This document shows, piece after piece, positions 17,324-26,800 of a DNA stretch of 64,000 nucleotides. Position 1 is the first letter of the stretch. Each line of letters starts with the position of its first letter. Where the stretch lies: positions 1 to 64,000 of the forward strand of contig JAZNPP010000067.1 in NCBI GenBank assembly GCA_045589695.1, read 5' to 3'. Under the pieces are notes generated by a model. That model did no database searches, was not told the DNA's origin, and worked only from the letters and a program-made list of their open reading frames with translations. Origin of the DNA: HGM04593 sp045589695 (lineage in GTDB: Bacteria > Bacteroidota > Bacteroidia > Bacteroidales > Bacteroidaceae). The translations under genes were made by a program, and so were the position numbers.

Positions 17324-17784
17324 CAGTTACGAACGCCCCTGCCAAAAAAACTCATGCTCCAACCGCTAAGCAAATTCCCTTGCCGAGTGTGAGCATCCTA
17401 TCCAAGAACAGTCACGACAGCCTTTTGTTGGCAACACCGCCTAATCGCACCCCGTGCGGCATAAACTACATCTGTGCTACGCACGACCAATCGCTGGCGG
17501 TATCGTCGATCAGTTCCAGCAAATTCACAAGTTGCAAGCGACATTCTTCGGTCAAACCGACATTGCCATAAAAGGTTTTTCTTTGACATTCAGAGCATCC
17601 GAAGATGCATGTTCTATTTCATTTCTAATAAATATAACGGCATACAACATGCTCGGCCCTCGCTTTCTCCTGAATGTCAAAAGCCTTTTATTGTATTCTT
17701 CAATAGTGCCCGTTTATTTTAAAATTACTTTTGCTATACCGCCGGCAATGGTAATTCCGCACATTCGTCCCGCCTGCTCTGCGA
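17324..17784. other. Gene-poor 460-bp stretch
   Basis: No coding region here is convincing. Short open frames exist on both strands (for example 17454-17801 plus and 17398-17589 minus), but none has a recognisable motif. One minus-strand frame through the region gives protein-like text broken by several stops, so a decayed gene is possible. The stretch contains the 124-bp palindromic element described separately and ends at the terminator of the rpmB operon. Confidence 0.5.
17568..17691. repeat. 124-bp element with imperfect terminal inverted repeats
   Basis: The left end 17568-17593 reads ATAAAAGG, a 6-base spacer, then TTTGACATTCAG. The right end 17670-17691, read in reverse complement, has ATAAAAGG, a 2-base spacer and the same TTTGACATTCAG. 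Inside, GCATC-cgaa-GATGC forms a small stem, and GAGCAT near the left arm can pair with ATGCTC near the right. It could be a MITE-like remnant or a structured RNA. I see no target-site duplication and no promoter for it. Confidence 0.45.
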
Positions 17785-17816
17785 CAAAAAAAAGAGGATA
17801 GCTAAAACTATCCTCT
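17785..17816 (-). terminator. Rho-independent terminator of the rpmB-rpmG-DUF4295 operon
   Basis: On the minus strand a 9-bp stem (17808-17816 with 17793-17801, 6-base loop) is followed by eight Us (A-run 17786-17793 on the plus strand). It lies 26 bases after the DUF4295 stop codon. Confidence 0.88.
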
Positions 17817-17842
17817 CTATATCAAAGTCTTTCGACTGCAAA

Positions 17843-17995
17843 TTACTTTTTCAAAGCCTCGTCTGCCTTGCCCTGGGGAAGCATCTCCTCAGCGAACATG
17901 TAAGCACCGGTCTTAGGTGATTTAACCAACTTTACAACCTTTACGAATTTCTCCTTATCACCTGTCTGGAGGGTTGCAACTGCTTTCTTAGCCAT
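17843..17995 (-). CDS. DUF4295 family small basic protein (ribosome-associated)
   Basis: This 50-residue protein starts MAKKAVATLQTGDKEKF and ends in QGKADEALKK. It is the Bacteroidota-specific DUF4295 family, usually encoded right behind rpmG. It has the size and charge of a ribosomal protein, and I believe it corresponds to the extra large-subunit protein (bL38) seen in a Flavobacterium ribosome structure; this equation is from memory. It lies 6 bases after rpmG and is the last gene before the terminator. In many relatives ftsY follows, but not here. Confidence 0.87.
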   Translation of the reverse strand: MAKKAVATLQTGDKEKFVKVVKLVKSPKTGAYMFAEEMLPQGKADEALKK

Positions 17996-18001
17996 CTCTT
18001 A

Positions 18002-18190
18002 TTACTTAATTTCTTTGTGAACGGTTACTCTCTTCAAATAGGGGTTGTATTTCTTCAACTCCAAACGCTCTGTTGTGTTCTTGCGGTTCTTTGTTGTGAC
18101 ATAACGAGACATACCGGGAACACCGCTGTTCTTTTGCTCAGTACACTCAAGTATCACCTGAACACGATTACCTTTAACCTTCTTAGCCAT
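18002..18190 (-). CDS. rpmG: 50S ribosomal protein L33
   Basis: This 62-residue protein of the large subunit reads MAKKVKGNRVQVILECTEQK and ends in LKRVTVHKEIK. Only one cysteine remains, so it is the zinc-free (C-minus) form rather than the CxxC form. It lies between rpmB (18 bases upstream) and the DUF4295 gene (6 bases downstream), the normal Bacteroidota arrangement. Length is typical. Confidence 0.96.
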   Translation of the reverse strand: MAKKVKGNRVQVILECTEQKNSGVPGMSRYVTTKNRKNTTERLELKKYNPYLKRVTVHKEIK

Positions 18191-18208
18191 ATTACTTTCC
18201 TCCTTTAA

Positions 18209-18469
18209 TTAACCGAGTACTTTAATTTCCTCCCAAGCAACGTGGCCGTTCTTGACAGCTGCCTTCAAAGCAGCATCGAGACCTACTCGGTTGATAATTT
18301 TTAACCCCGCTGCACTCACGCGCAACTGAATCCAACAATCTTCTTCTACATAGAAGAACTTCTTAGTAAACAAGTTCACGTTGAAAAGACGCTTTGTTCT
18401 TCTCTTTGAGTGTGAAACATTGTTACCCACCATAGCTTTCTTACCGGTGATTTGACAAATCTTTGACAT
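18209..18469 (-). CDS. rpmB: 50S ribosomal protein L28
   Basis: This 86-residue protein of the large subunit has the conserved opening KICQITGKKAMVGNNVSHS followed by KRRTKRLFNVNL, then the C-terminal IQLRVSAAGLKIINRVGLD. It is the first gene of the rpmB-rpmG-DUF4295 operon and has a near-perfect promoter 50-80 bases upstream. Confidence 0.96.
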   Translation of the reverse strand: MSKICQITGKKAMVGNNVSHSKRRTKRLFNVNLFTKKFFYVEEDCWIQLRVSAAGLKIINRVGLDAALKAAVKNGHVAWEEIKVLG

Positions 18470-18518
18470 CTCTATATATTTTTTGTTTATCCTTTTGATA
18501 CATACTCAAAACAGTGTG

Positions 18519-18550
18519 CAAAGATATGAATTTTCATATAATCATGCAAA
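18519..18550 (-). promoter_or_regulatory. Promoter of the rpmB operon
   Basis: On the minus strand TTTG (18550-18547) is followed after exactly 20 bases by TATCTTTG (18526-18519). Both boxes are perfect, making this one of the best promoters in the window. Confidence 0.85.
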
Positions 18551-18621
18551 CAAAACCGTAATTATTTTTAGAACTTGTTCGCAAAACGGCTGAATTTGCG
18601 GCGACCGCGAACACTGAAAAA

Positions 18622-19116
18622 CTACTTATCATCGCCCAAACGCCGCAAGAGCAGACGCAACACTTCGGCTACACACTTTTTAATATTATTTTCACGGCCC
18701 TCATCATGCAACTGCAACAAATGCGCCGAAACGGAATTCCCTACCTTTACGGCTACCCAGACAGTACCGACAGGTTTTTCCGCAGTACCGCCGCCCGGGC
18801 CGGCTATCCCCGACGTGGCAACAGCGCAATCGACTCCGAAGCGGGCTGCCGCACCCTCGACCATTTCACGTACCACAGCCTCGCTCACTGCGCCAAAAAC
18901 TTCAAGGGACCCGCCGCTGACACCGAGAACAGCCTGCTTAACGCTGTTATGATAAGCCACAACCCCGCCGTACATAACGTCGGAACAGCCGGCGACGGAG
19001 GTCACCGCACTTGCTATAGCGCCGCCTGTACAGCTTTCGGCTGTCGCGAAAAGAGAGCCCCTTGCTCGCAAAAGTTCAACAAGCTCGTTCGCGAGCCTTG
19101 ATATTTCCGTTGTCAT
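18622..19116 (-). CDS. pncC: Nicotinamide-nucleotide amidohydrolase (stand-alone CinA C-terminal domain)
   Basis: This 164-residue protein matches the CinA C-terminal/PncC family, which deamidates nicotinamide mononucleotide in pyridine nucleotide recycling. The signature FATAESCTGGAIASAVTSV is present, followed by GGVVAYHNSVKQAVLGV, GAVSEAVVREM and ATSGIAGPGGGTAEKPVGTV. There is no N-terminal molybdopterin-binding-like CinA domain, so this is the short form. It begins 8 bases after tsaD and should share its transcript. Confidence 0.92.
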   Translation of the reverse strand: MTTEISRLANELVELLRARGSLFATAESCTGGAIASAVTSVAGCSDVMYGGVVAYHNSVKQAVLGVSGGSLEVFGAVSEAVVREMVEGAAARFGVDCAVATSGIAGPGGGTAEKPVGTVWVAVKVGNSVSAHLLQLHDEGRENNIKKCVAEVLRLLLRRLGDDK

Positions 19117-19124
19117 GACAAAGA

Positions 19125-20147
19125 TTATAAAGTTGTACGCGAGAATGCCGGCAGTTCCATTGCGCAGAAGTCATTTTCAAGATACTTGTAGTAGCCTACA
19201 ATACCTATCATGGCCGCATTGTCGGTTGTAAAACCGAACTTGGGTATATATATGTCCCATTTGTAACGTTTGGCATAATCGTGATACGCCTGCCGCAATG
19301 CCGTATTGGCCGAGACGCCGCCCGAAAGAGCTATACGCTTGATACCCGACGCCTTAGAAGCTTTATACAGTTTGTCCATCAGGACTGCGACGACGGTCGC
19401 CTCAAAAGAAGCCGCAAGGTCCTCTTTATGCTTTTCGACATAGTTCTCGTCTTCGGCAACAAGTTTACGCAAAGTATAAAGGAACGAAGTCTTAAGACCG
19501 CTGAAGCTGTAGTCGTAGCCGGGGACATGAGGCTTGCTGAAGTTATAAGCCGCCGGATTGCCCTGACGTGCCAGACGGTCTATTATAGGACCGCCCGGGT
19601 AACCGAGCCCCATGACTTTGGCGCATTTGTCCATAGCCTCGCCTGCGGCATCGTCAATAGTCTGGCCTATTATCTCCATATCCTTGTAGCTGTTCACCTT
19701 TACTATCTGCGAATTGCCGCCCGACACCATTAGGCATAGGAAAGGAAATTCGGGGGCATTGTGTTCCACGCCCTCTTCTTTTATAAAGTGCGCCATTATG
19801 TGTCCTTGCAGATGGTTTACGTCAATCATCGGAATGCCGAGCGAAGCGGCAAGGCCTTTGGCGAACGAAACGCCTACCAGCAGAGAGCCCATAAGCCCGG
19901 GGCCGCGCGTAAACGCGACAGCAGCAAGCTGCTCCTTTGCCACCCCCGCTCTCTTAAGCGCCGCATCGACAACAGGAACGATATTCTGCTCATGCGCTCT
20001 TGACGCAAGTTCCGGTACGACACCGCCATACTGTTCGTGAACAGCCTGGCTTGCCGTTACATTGGAAAGAACCACGTCGTTCTTCATTACCGCAGCCGAA
20101 GTGTCATCGCAAGACGACTCAATAGCCAATATATAAACGTCTTTCAT
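19125..20147 (-). CDS. tsaD: tRNA N6-threonylcarbamoyladenosine transferase TsaD
   Basis: This 340-residue enzyme of the ASKHA superfamily transfers the threonylcarbamoyl group onto A37 of ANN-decoding tRNAs. It opens with YILAIESSCDDTSAAV, contains the iron-binding HLQGH motif (in VNHLQGHIMAH), and has LMVSGGNSQIV, DDAAGEAMDKCAK and IALSGGVSANTALR. I chose ATG 20147, directly before MKDVYILAIESSC; the frame extends upstream to 20174 without conserved residues. It is the first gene of the tsaD-pncC unit, divergent from the acyltransferase gene at 20268. Confidence 0.96.
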   Translation of the reverse strand: MKDVYILAIESSCDDTSAAVMKNDVVLSNVTASQAVHEQYGGVVPELASRAHEQNIVPVVDAALKRAGVAKEQLAAVAFTRGPGLMGSLLVGVSFAKGLAASLGIPMIDVNHLQGHIMAHFIKEEGVEHNAPEFPFLCLMVSGGNSQIVKVNSYKDMEIIGQTIDDAAGEAMDKCAKVMGLGYPGGPIIDRLARQGNPAAYNFSKPHVPGYDYSFSGLKTSFLYTLRKLVAEDENYVEKHKEDLAASFEATVVAVLMDKLYKASKASGIKRIALSGGVSANTALRQAYHDYAKRYKWDIYIPKFGFTTDNAAMIGIVGYYKYLENDFCAMELPAFSRTTL

Positions 20148-20212
20148 AATTTTAAATATACTCTTTGCCGTCAATCATTACAAAATAACGGCTGTGACAG
20201 AAAATTAATATG

Positions 20213-20220
20213 CGAAGATA
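20213..20220 (-). promoter_or_regulatory. Possible -7 element for tsaD
   Basis: On the minus strand this is TATCTTCG, the TTCG variant of TAnnTTTG, 65 bases upstream of the tsaD ATG. No -33 box at the standard spacing was found. Confidence 0.45.
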
Positions 20221-20267
20221 GCATATTATTTCTTTTTTAGCTAACTTTACGGAACAAAACAGACATC

Positions 20268-21254
20268 ATGCGGATAGAGATTTACACAAAAAGCGAACAG
20301 CTGCCCGAGCTTATCGAAGGCTCGGTGCTGCACTCCGCACTGGTATTCCGCGCCAACGAAAGTTCAAAAGGCAACAAGCCTTATATGCTCGTGGCGTATG
20401 ACAGCGATGGAAAAGAGGCCGGACACCTGCTGATAATCAAACGGAGGAACTTCAGGCTGATACCGCCTGTCCTCAGCTTCTGGTACACGATAAACGGCGA
20501 AGGCGTCTACAGGGACGACATTGCAGAGCGTGAGCAGATATTCGCCGAATTTCTTGAGAAAGTTTTTGACATGTTCGACTTTCGGCACTCATACATTGAA
20601 GTGCAGAACATTGAAGACTCGCGTTTTGCGTACGGCATACTCCGCAACCACGGCTTCATACCCCTTCGCGACCAACGAATGTATATATCCCTGCACAGCA
20701 AAGAGCCGCAAGTAAGACTTACACGTGCCTACAGAGCCCATATACGCAAGGCGGAAAGCAACGGAGTGACGTACCATAGAGCAACCGTGAAAGAAGATAT
20801 AGAAGAGGGGCTTCTTTTACTGAAAAATTATTACATTAGCAAGACACGCCGCAGACTGCCCGACAAAAACACCCTGATGAAGATGCTGCACGAATGCGAC
20901 AACACGCTGTCGGAAAAGGCGAAGCTCTTCATTGTCAAGTACAAGGAAAAGATTATCGGCAGTTCGATATGCCTCTACGACAAAGAGCGGGCCAACCTCG
21001 CATACAGTTGCGGCCTAAGAAAGAGCTATCCCATGCAGTACCCCGGTATAATGGCTATTTGGGCCGCGCTGAGCGACGCATACAGGCAAGGCTTCGCCCA
21101 TTTCGAATTTCTTGAAGCGAGGAACCTTGCGCCCATACACATAAAATTCATAAACACCCTGCTCAACTATGGCGGAAAGCAAAAGGGAACATTGCGTTGG
21201 TACCACTTCAAATGGAGGTGGCTGAATAAAATTTTACGCCTAATATACGTTTAA
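20268..21254 (+). CDS. GNAT/FemAB-like acyltransferase (BioF2-like domain)
   Basis: This 328-residue soluble protein resembles GNAT-fold proteins of the BioF2-like/FemAB group, which move acyl or aminoacyl groups. The C-terminal half is the best match: KLFIVKYKEKIIGSSICLYD forms the central strands, GIMAIWAALSDAYRQGFAHF is the cofactor-binding helix region, and FLEARNLAPIHIKFINTLLN follows. The N-terminal half is a second, weaker GNAT-like lobe. The substrate is unknown; cell-wall, lipid or small-molecule targets are possible. It stands alone between tsaD and a TonB-dependent receptor. Confidence 0.7.
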   Translation: MRIEIYTKSEQLPELIEGSVLHSALVFRANESSKGNKPYMLVAYDSDGKEAGHLLIIKRRNFRLIPPVLSFWYTINGEGVYRDDIAEREQIFAEFLEKVFDMFDFRHSYIEVQNIEDSRFAYGILRNHGFIPLRDQRMYISLHSKEPQVRLTRAYRAHIRKAESNGVTYHRATVKEDIEEGLLLLKNYYISKTRRRLPDKNTLMKMLHECDNTLSEKAKLFIVKYKEKIIGSSICLYDKERANLAYSCGLRKSYPMQYPGIMAIWAALSDAYRQGFAHFEFLEARNLAPIHIKFINTLLNYGGKQKGTLRWYHFKWRWLNKILRLIYV

Positions 21255-21258
21255 GCGA

Positions 21259-21301
21259 TTTTCCTCGTTATTATAAATGCATATGCGTGAACCGAGGAAA
21301 A
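21259..21301 (+). promoter_or_regulatory. Leader hairpin just before the TonB-dependent receptor start
   Basis: TTTTCCTCG (21259-21267) pairs perfectly with CGAGGAAAA (21293-21301), enclosing a 25-base loop that contains the palindrome GCATATGC. It ends 4 bases before the ATG at 21306. It could terminate the upstream gene or cover the translation start of the receptor. There is no U-tract. Confidence 0.45.
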
Positions 21302-21305
21302 ATAG

Positions 21306-23693
21306 ATGAGATTAAAAATATTCATAACCGCATTGTTCGCTATCGCCGCAACCTGTTCTATGGCACAGAAAGTGACCATAAAGGGACGTATAACCGACGA
21401 GAACAACAAGCCGATAGAAATAGCCAACATAAGCATTGCAGGAGAGCCAGTCGGCACCATCGCCGATCTCAACGGCTACTACTCACTTACATGCAAAAGC
21501 AAGGACAGCCTTGTCGTGGTGTACTCCATGATCGGCTACCAGACACGCAAACGGACATTCCGCAACCCTACAGACACTATAACGGTAAACGTAATGCTGC
21601 CTTCGGCCGATTTCGCCCTGCAAAGCGTCGAGATTGTAGATAAAGAGCGGCAAATGGGAAGCACGCAGAAACTCGGCATGCCCGACAAGATACGCCTTCA
21701 GCCGTCGGCAAGCGGAAACAGCATCGAAGACCTGATAAAGTCGCAGGCAGGAGTAAGCTCGCACAATGAGCTGAGTTCGCAATACAATGTCCGTGGAGGA
21801 AACTTCGACGAGAACAGCGTTTATGTCAATGGCATTGAGGTTTACCGCCCGTTGCTCATAAGAGCCGGCCAGCAGGAGGGCCTCAGTTTCGTAAACCCCG
21901 ACATGGTTGGCGCTATATCATTCTCGACAGGCGGTTTCGAAGCGAAATACGGCGACAAGATGTCGTCTGTGCTTGACATCACATACCGCAAACCGCGCGA
22001 GTTCGAAAGCACTGTTTCGGCAAGCCTGCTCGGCGCAAGCGCATACATTGGCTGGGGCAACGACAAAATAAGCATCACCAATTCTGTCCGCTACAAGAGT
22101 AACAACTACTTGCTCGGCACACTTGATACCAAAGGCGAATACAAGCCTAATTTCATTGACTACCAGGCTTATCTCGACTGGCGTATAACAAAAAACTTGA
22201 GTTTCAGCCTCATCGGCAACATATCACGCAATGAGTACAATTTCACTCCGAGCGACCGTACCACAAGCTTCGGAACGCTTGAGGACGTAAAGGAGTTCAA
22301 GGTCTATTTCAGCGGCTGGGAGACCGACCTGTTCCGCACCTTGTTCGGAGCGGCTTCGCTCAACTTCTCGCCTAACGAGTACCACATGTTTACGTTGCAG
22401 GCATCGGCATTCCAGACAAGGGAAGAGGAGACATACGACATCCTTGGCGAATACTGGCTCAACGACATAAACACCGACCGCTCGTTAGGCATAGGCGGCT
22501 ACCTTGAGCATGCCCGCAACTACCTCAACGCCAACGTGCAGACCGTTTCGCTTACAGGCAAGCACTATCTACGCTCACACGACCTCCGATGGGGCCTGGA
22601 GTGGAAAGGAGAGAATTTCAACGACAACCAGCGTGAATGGGAGCTGCGCGACTCTGTAGGGTACAACATTCCTAACGACGCAGGCGGCATGCGTCCCGTA
22701 TACAGTCTCAGCTCTAAGACATCGTGCAAGAGCAATCATGTTTTCGCATATGCGCAGGACACCTACAAATTCAGTTGCAGCGTGGGAGTCATATCAATCA
22801 ACGCAGGAGTCAGAGCGTCCTATTGGGACTGGAACAACGAGTTTCTCGTTTCGCCGCGCGCATCGGTAGGTCTCATTCCCAAGTTCAACAAAGAAATGAC
22901 GTTCCGTCTCGCTTCGGGAATATACTACCAGACACCGTTCTACAAGGAAATGCGCGATACGGTAACCGCTAACGGCATAACGGAAGTGACGCTTAACAAG
23001 AAGATAAAGTCGCAGCGTTCGATACATGTGGTACTCGGGTACGACTACCATTTCAAGATTATGGGACGCCCATTCAAGTTCACCGCCGAAGCGTATTACA
23101 AGAAGCTCGACAACATTATACCATACAACGTGGACAATGTACGCATTGTCTATTACGGCGAGAACTGCGCAAAGGGATACGCCACCGGACTCGACCTGAA
23201 GCTGTTCGGAGAATTCGTGCCCGGCACCGACTCATGGGTGACATTGTCTATAATGGATACCAAAGAGAAAATCAAGGGAGGCGACTGGATACCCCGTCCT
23301 ACCAACCAGCTTATATCGGCTTCGCTCTATTTTACCGACTACTTCCCGTATACCGACCGTTGGAAGATGAACCTGCAAGGGGTATATGCCGACGGTTTGC
23401 CTTTCGGTCCGCCGCACAGCGGACGAGAGAAACAGCGCTTCAAAGCTCCCGCTTATATGCGTGTGGACATAGGCATGTCGTACCGTCTGCTCGACAACGA
23501 AGAGAGAAGATACCGCCGAGGATTCCTGAGCTGTTTCCGCAATATTTGGCTCGGAGTGGACGCATTCAACATTCTCGGCATAAACAATGTCAATTCATAC
23601 TATTGGGTAAAGGATATAAGCAACAACAATTACGCTGTGCCCAACTACCTGACAGGCCGCAGAATAAACGCAAGGATTCTGATAGAACTGTAG
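21306..23693 (+). CDS. TonB-dependent outer-membrane receptor with carboxypeptidase-like regulatory domain
   Basis: This 795-residue protein is an energised outer-membrane transporter. After a signal peptide (MRLKIFITALFAIAATCSMA) comes a carboxypeptidase-regulatory-like beta domain (about residues 22-105, KVTIKGRITDENNKPIEIAN). The plug domain follows (about 130-230, with SQYNVRGGNFDENSVYVNG and FSTGGFEAKYGDKMSSVLDI), then a 22-strand-type barrel ending in GRRINARILIEL. No SusD-like lipoprotein gene lies next to it, so it is not a SusC/SusD glycan pair; its ligand cannot be named. An intrinsic terminator follows, separating it from the GH89 gene. Confidence 0.9.
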   Translation: MRLKIFITALFAIAATCSMAQKVTIKGRITDENNKPIEIANISIAGEPVGTIADLNGYYSLTCKSKDSLVVVYSMIGYQTRKRTFRNPTDTITVNVMLPSADFALQSVEIVDKERQMGSTQKLGMPDKIRLQPSASGNSIEDLIKSQAGVSSHNELSSQYNVRGGNFDENSVYVNGIEVYRPLLIRAGQQEGLSFVNPDMVGAISFSTGGFEAKYGDKMSSVLDITYRKPREFESTVSASLLGASAYIGWGNDKISITNSVRYKSNNYLLGTLDTKGEYKPNFIDYQAYLDWRITKNLSFSLIGNISRNEYNFTPSDRTTSFGTLEDVKEFKVYFSGWETDLFRTLFGAASLNFSPNEYHMFTLQASAFQTREEETYDILGEYWLNDINTDRSLGIGGYLEHARNYLNANVQTVSLTGKHYLRSHDLRWGLEWKGENFNDNQREWELRDSVGYNIPNDAGGMRPVYSLSSKTSCKSNHVFAYAQDTYKFSCSVGVISINAGVRASYWDWNNEFLVSPRASVGLIPKFNKEMTFRLASGIYYQTPFYKEMRDTVTANGITEVTLNKKIKSQRSIHVVLGYDYHFKIMGRPFKFTAEAYYKKLDNIIPYNVDNVRIVYYGENCAKGYATGLDLKLFGEFVPGTDSWVTLSIMDTKEKIKGGDWIPRPTNQLISASLYFTDYFPYTDRWKMNLQGVYADGLPFGPPHSGREKQRFKAPAYMRVDIGMSYRLLDNEERRYRRGFLSCFRNIWLGVDAFNILGINNVNSYYWVKDISNNNYAVPNYLTGRRINARILIEL

Positions 23694-23712
23694 AATTCAA
23701 GACTATATGACC

Positions 23713-23747
23713 ATACGCATGTACGCAAGCACGTATATGCGTATTTT
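23713..23747 (+). terminator. Rho-independent terminator after the TonB-dependent receptor
   Basis: Bases 23713-23725 and 23732-23744 form a 13-bp stem with one G-U pair and a 6-base loop, followed by TTT and an AT-rich tail. It starts 20 bases after the stop codon. Confidence 0.82.
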
Positions 23748-23772
23748 ATTATGTTTTATCAAACAATTTTAA

Positions 23773-23780
23773 TATCTTTG
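23773..23780 (+). promoter_or_regulatory. -7 promoter element for the GH89 gene
   Basis: TATCTTTG matches TAnnTTTG and sits 108 bases before the chosen ATG at 23888. It follows the previous terminator closely, so the GH89 gene has its own promoter. The -33 region is AT-rich without a clean TTTG. Confidence 0.6.
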
Positions 23781-23887
23781 CCTGAACTGACGGAAATATG
23801 CAGCGTTCGCTGTAAAAGATTAGAGCCCGCCTGTATCATTTCACATGTCAGTCATTTATTTTGAAAAACAAACCTACAAAGAACTAT

Positions 23888-26800
23888 ATGAAAAAACTCC
23901 TAACAGCCCTGACGCTGACAATAGCGTTCATTCTTACAGCGGCAACAGCTACGGCACAGGCGCCAAAGGCAACGCCTCAAGAGGCAATCAACGGACTTAT
24001 CGACCGTATCGGCGGCAAAGGCGCTGCCCAAAAATTCGTTATAGCGATAGACGAAACCCTTGATGACGCCAACGGCAAGGATATATTCATCATCACCGCG
24101 CAGGACGGCAAGCCATGCATAAAGGGCAACAGCCAACTTTCCGTTGCGGCAGGCATCAACTGGTACCTGAACCACCATGCGCACATAAACCTCACATGGA
24201 ACAACCTGACGACAGACCTCACGACCGTTCCGCTTCCTGTTCCCGCAGAAGAGGAGCGACATGAGTGCAACACGACATACCGCTACGACTTCAATACCTG
24301 CACGTTCTCTTACTCAATGGCTTTCTGGACATGGGAGCGTTGGCAGAAAGAGATTGACTGGATGGCTTTACACGGCATCAACGCTCCGCTGAACCTTGTA
24401 GGACTCGATGTCGTCACACGCAACTTTCTTAAGGAGCTGGGCATAAGCGACAGCGACATCGCCGACTACATTGCAGGCCCCGGATTCATAGCATGGTTCG
24501 CCATGAACAACCTTGAAGGCTGGGGAGGAACAATAGAAGCCAAAGACGTTGTAATGAAAGGCAATCCCGAATGGTGGTACACCCGCCAAGAGCAGCTCTG
24601 CCGAAACATGCTGCAACGCATGCGTGAACTAGGCATGCAGCCTGTAATCCCAGGCTTCAGCGGACAGGTTCCCAACTGCATCGTAAACTACACCATTGAC
24701 GGCTTCAGCAGGAACGATGTCATAAACAACGGCAATTGGGCCGGCGGCTACACTCGCCCCGACATTCTGAACCCTGCAAGCGCAAGCTATGCCGCTTTCG
24801 CGCCTATTTACTACAAGCATCTCGAAGAGATTATGGGCGTGTCGGAATTCTACAGTATGGACCCGTTCCATGAGGGTTCGCTTCCCAACGGCGTTACAAA
24901 CGCTAACTGCTACCCCAACATAATGAAGCACCTTGACGCATATTACAACAGCGTTCCGGCAGAAACAAAAGAGAAGAACAACGCTCCGGCTGAGCCTAAA
25001 TGGATTATACAGTACTGGCAAGGCGTTCCGCAGAGCGGAGCCTTTGAAGCCATGAACGGCTACGGCGACCGTTTCATCGGGCTCGACCTCTTCTCGGACG
25101 CTCCCGGAAAAGCGAAATGGAACAGCGACTATTTCAAAGGCCGCCCCTACATATTCTGCATGCTTCATAACTTCGGCGGACGCAGCGGCTTGCACGGACG
25201 CTTGGAGACAACCATGAACGACTACTTCCGCGCCCTTGCCAAAGGCAACAACATGCAGGGAGTCGGAGCGACGCCAGAGGGCACAGAGACGAACCCGATA
25301 CTATACGACATGCTGTTCGAGTTGCCGTGGATGGACCCGGCAGAGCGTCCTACAGCAGATGAGTGGCTTGAGGAATATGCCCATGCACGTTACGGAATGA
25401 AGAACGCTGCCGCCCTTGAAGCCTTGCAGAACTTGAAGAATTCGGTCTGGGCATGCCCGTCGGACCAGCAGGGAACATCAGAGGCAGTCATTCTCGCACG
25501 TCCGTCATGGGAAGTAAAGAGCGTGTCGAGCTGGAGTACTTCAGCTATATACTGGAACACCCAGGACGTTCTCTTGGCCGCCGACCAGCTTGTATCGATA
25601 AGCGAGCTTGTTCATACAGAGGACGGCATCGCGAACTACAACTACGATGTCATCGACGTTATCAGGCAGGCTATGGTAGACTATGCCGCAGAGCTGCTCC
25701 CCCTTATCAACAAAGCACGTACAGAAAAGAATACAGCAGAATACGAGAGATTATACAAGTTATACCTTCAGCTGATGCTTGACCTTGACGAGATGCTGTC
25801 GTACGACGAGAACTTCAAGCTTGAACGCTGGACAAGCCTCGCGCGCAACATTGCCGACGAGGTGAGTGGCACGACGGACAATGACCGCAATTGGCTCGAA
25901 TGGAACGCCCGTACGCAGGTTACCGTGTGGTCAAAAGGAAACACCGACCTGCACGACTACTCTAACCGCTGCTGGGCCGGTCTTATAAAGGACTACCACT
26001 ATGCACGTTGGAAATATTTCTTCGAGAACAACGGCGCGGCTCCGTCGGGCAACTGGTACAGCGGTTTCGAGTATCCCTGGACCATCAATTATACCGACTA
26101 CGACTACTCCAAAATCAACATACCTTCAGACATGACGGCTACCGAAAAGGCAGTAGAGACATTCGGCAAATACTTCGGCAAGGTAAAAGGAACAGCCAAG
26201 AACTACATATTCCCTATGGGCGTGACACGCGACGCGTCAAAGAGCGGTATAGTTGCCGAGACGCATAGGGGCGAGACCGCCGAATTGCCGATAGAGATTG
26301 GCAAGGATGTCGCCATAACAAGCGTTCTCATAGACCTGAATGCCGACGGAGCGTTCAGCAGCGACGAACAGCTTGCGGCAGAAGGCATGAAGATAACCGT
26401 CCCCGCAGATGCGGAAATCGGCAAAACGAAAGCTAACGTAAAGTTCAGCGACGGCACAGAGATAACATTCAACCTTGCGATAATTGAAGTGATAGCCGAG
26501 GAGCGTACTATAACCGTTGTCGCAGGAGAAAACGGAACGGTCGCAATCGAAGGAAGCGACAAATTCACCGTAACCAACAAAGAGGCTGTCACAATGCAAG
26601 CCGTCGCGAACACAGGCTACAACTTCAGCGACTGGACCGATGCGGACGGCAATATCGTCAGCAACGACAACCCGTTCACATACTACGGAAAGAACGACGC
26701 TACATTCAAAGCCAATTTCATTCAGGACAAATGGGGAATAATAGAGGGCAGCACAAACAGCTACCACGACATTGCAGGATACAGCCAATTCGTGCATAAC

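Noticed and set aside
17398..17801. Small open frames in the gene-poor region
   Set aside because: Neither strand shows a conserved start context or family pattern; one frame looks like a broken protein but cannot be identified, so no pseudogene was called.
23861..23887. TTG start nine codons upstream of the GH89 ATG
   Set aside because: The ATG at 23888 begins exactly at a standard signal peptide, while the extension adds polar residues ahead of it.
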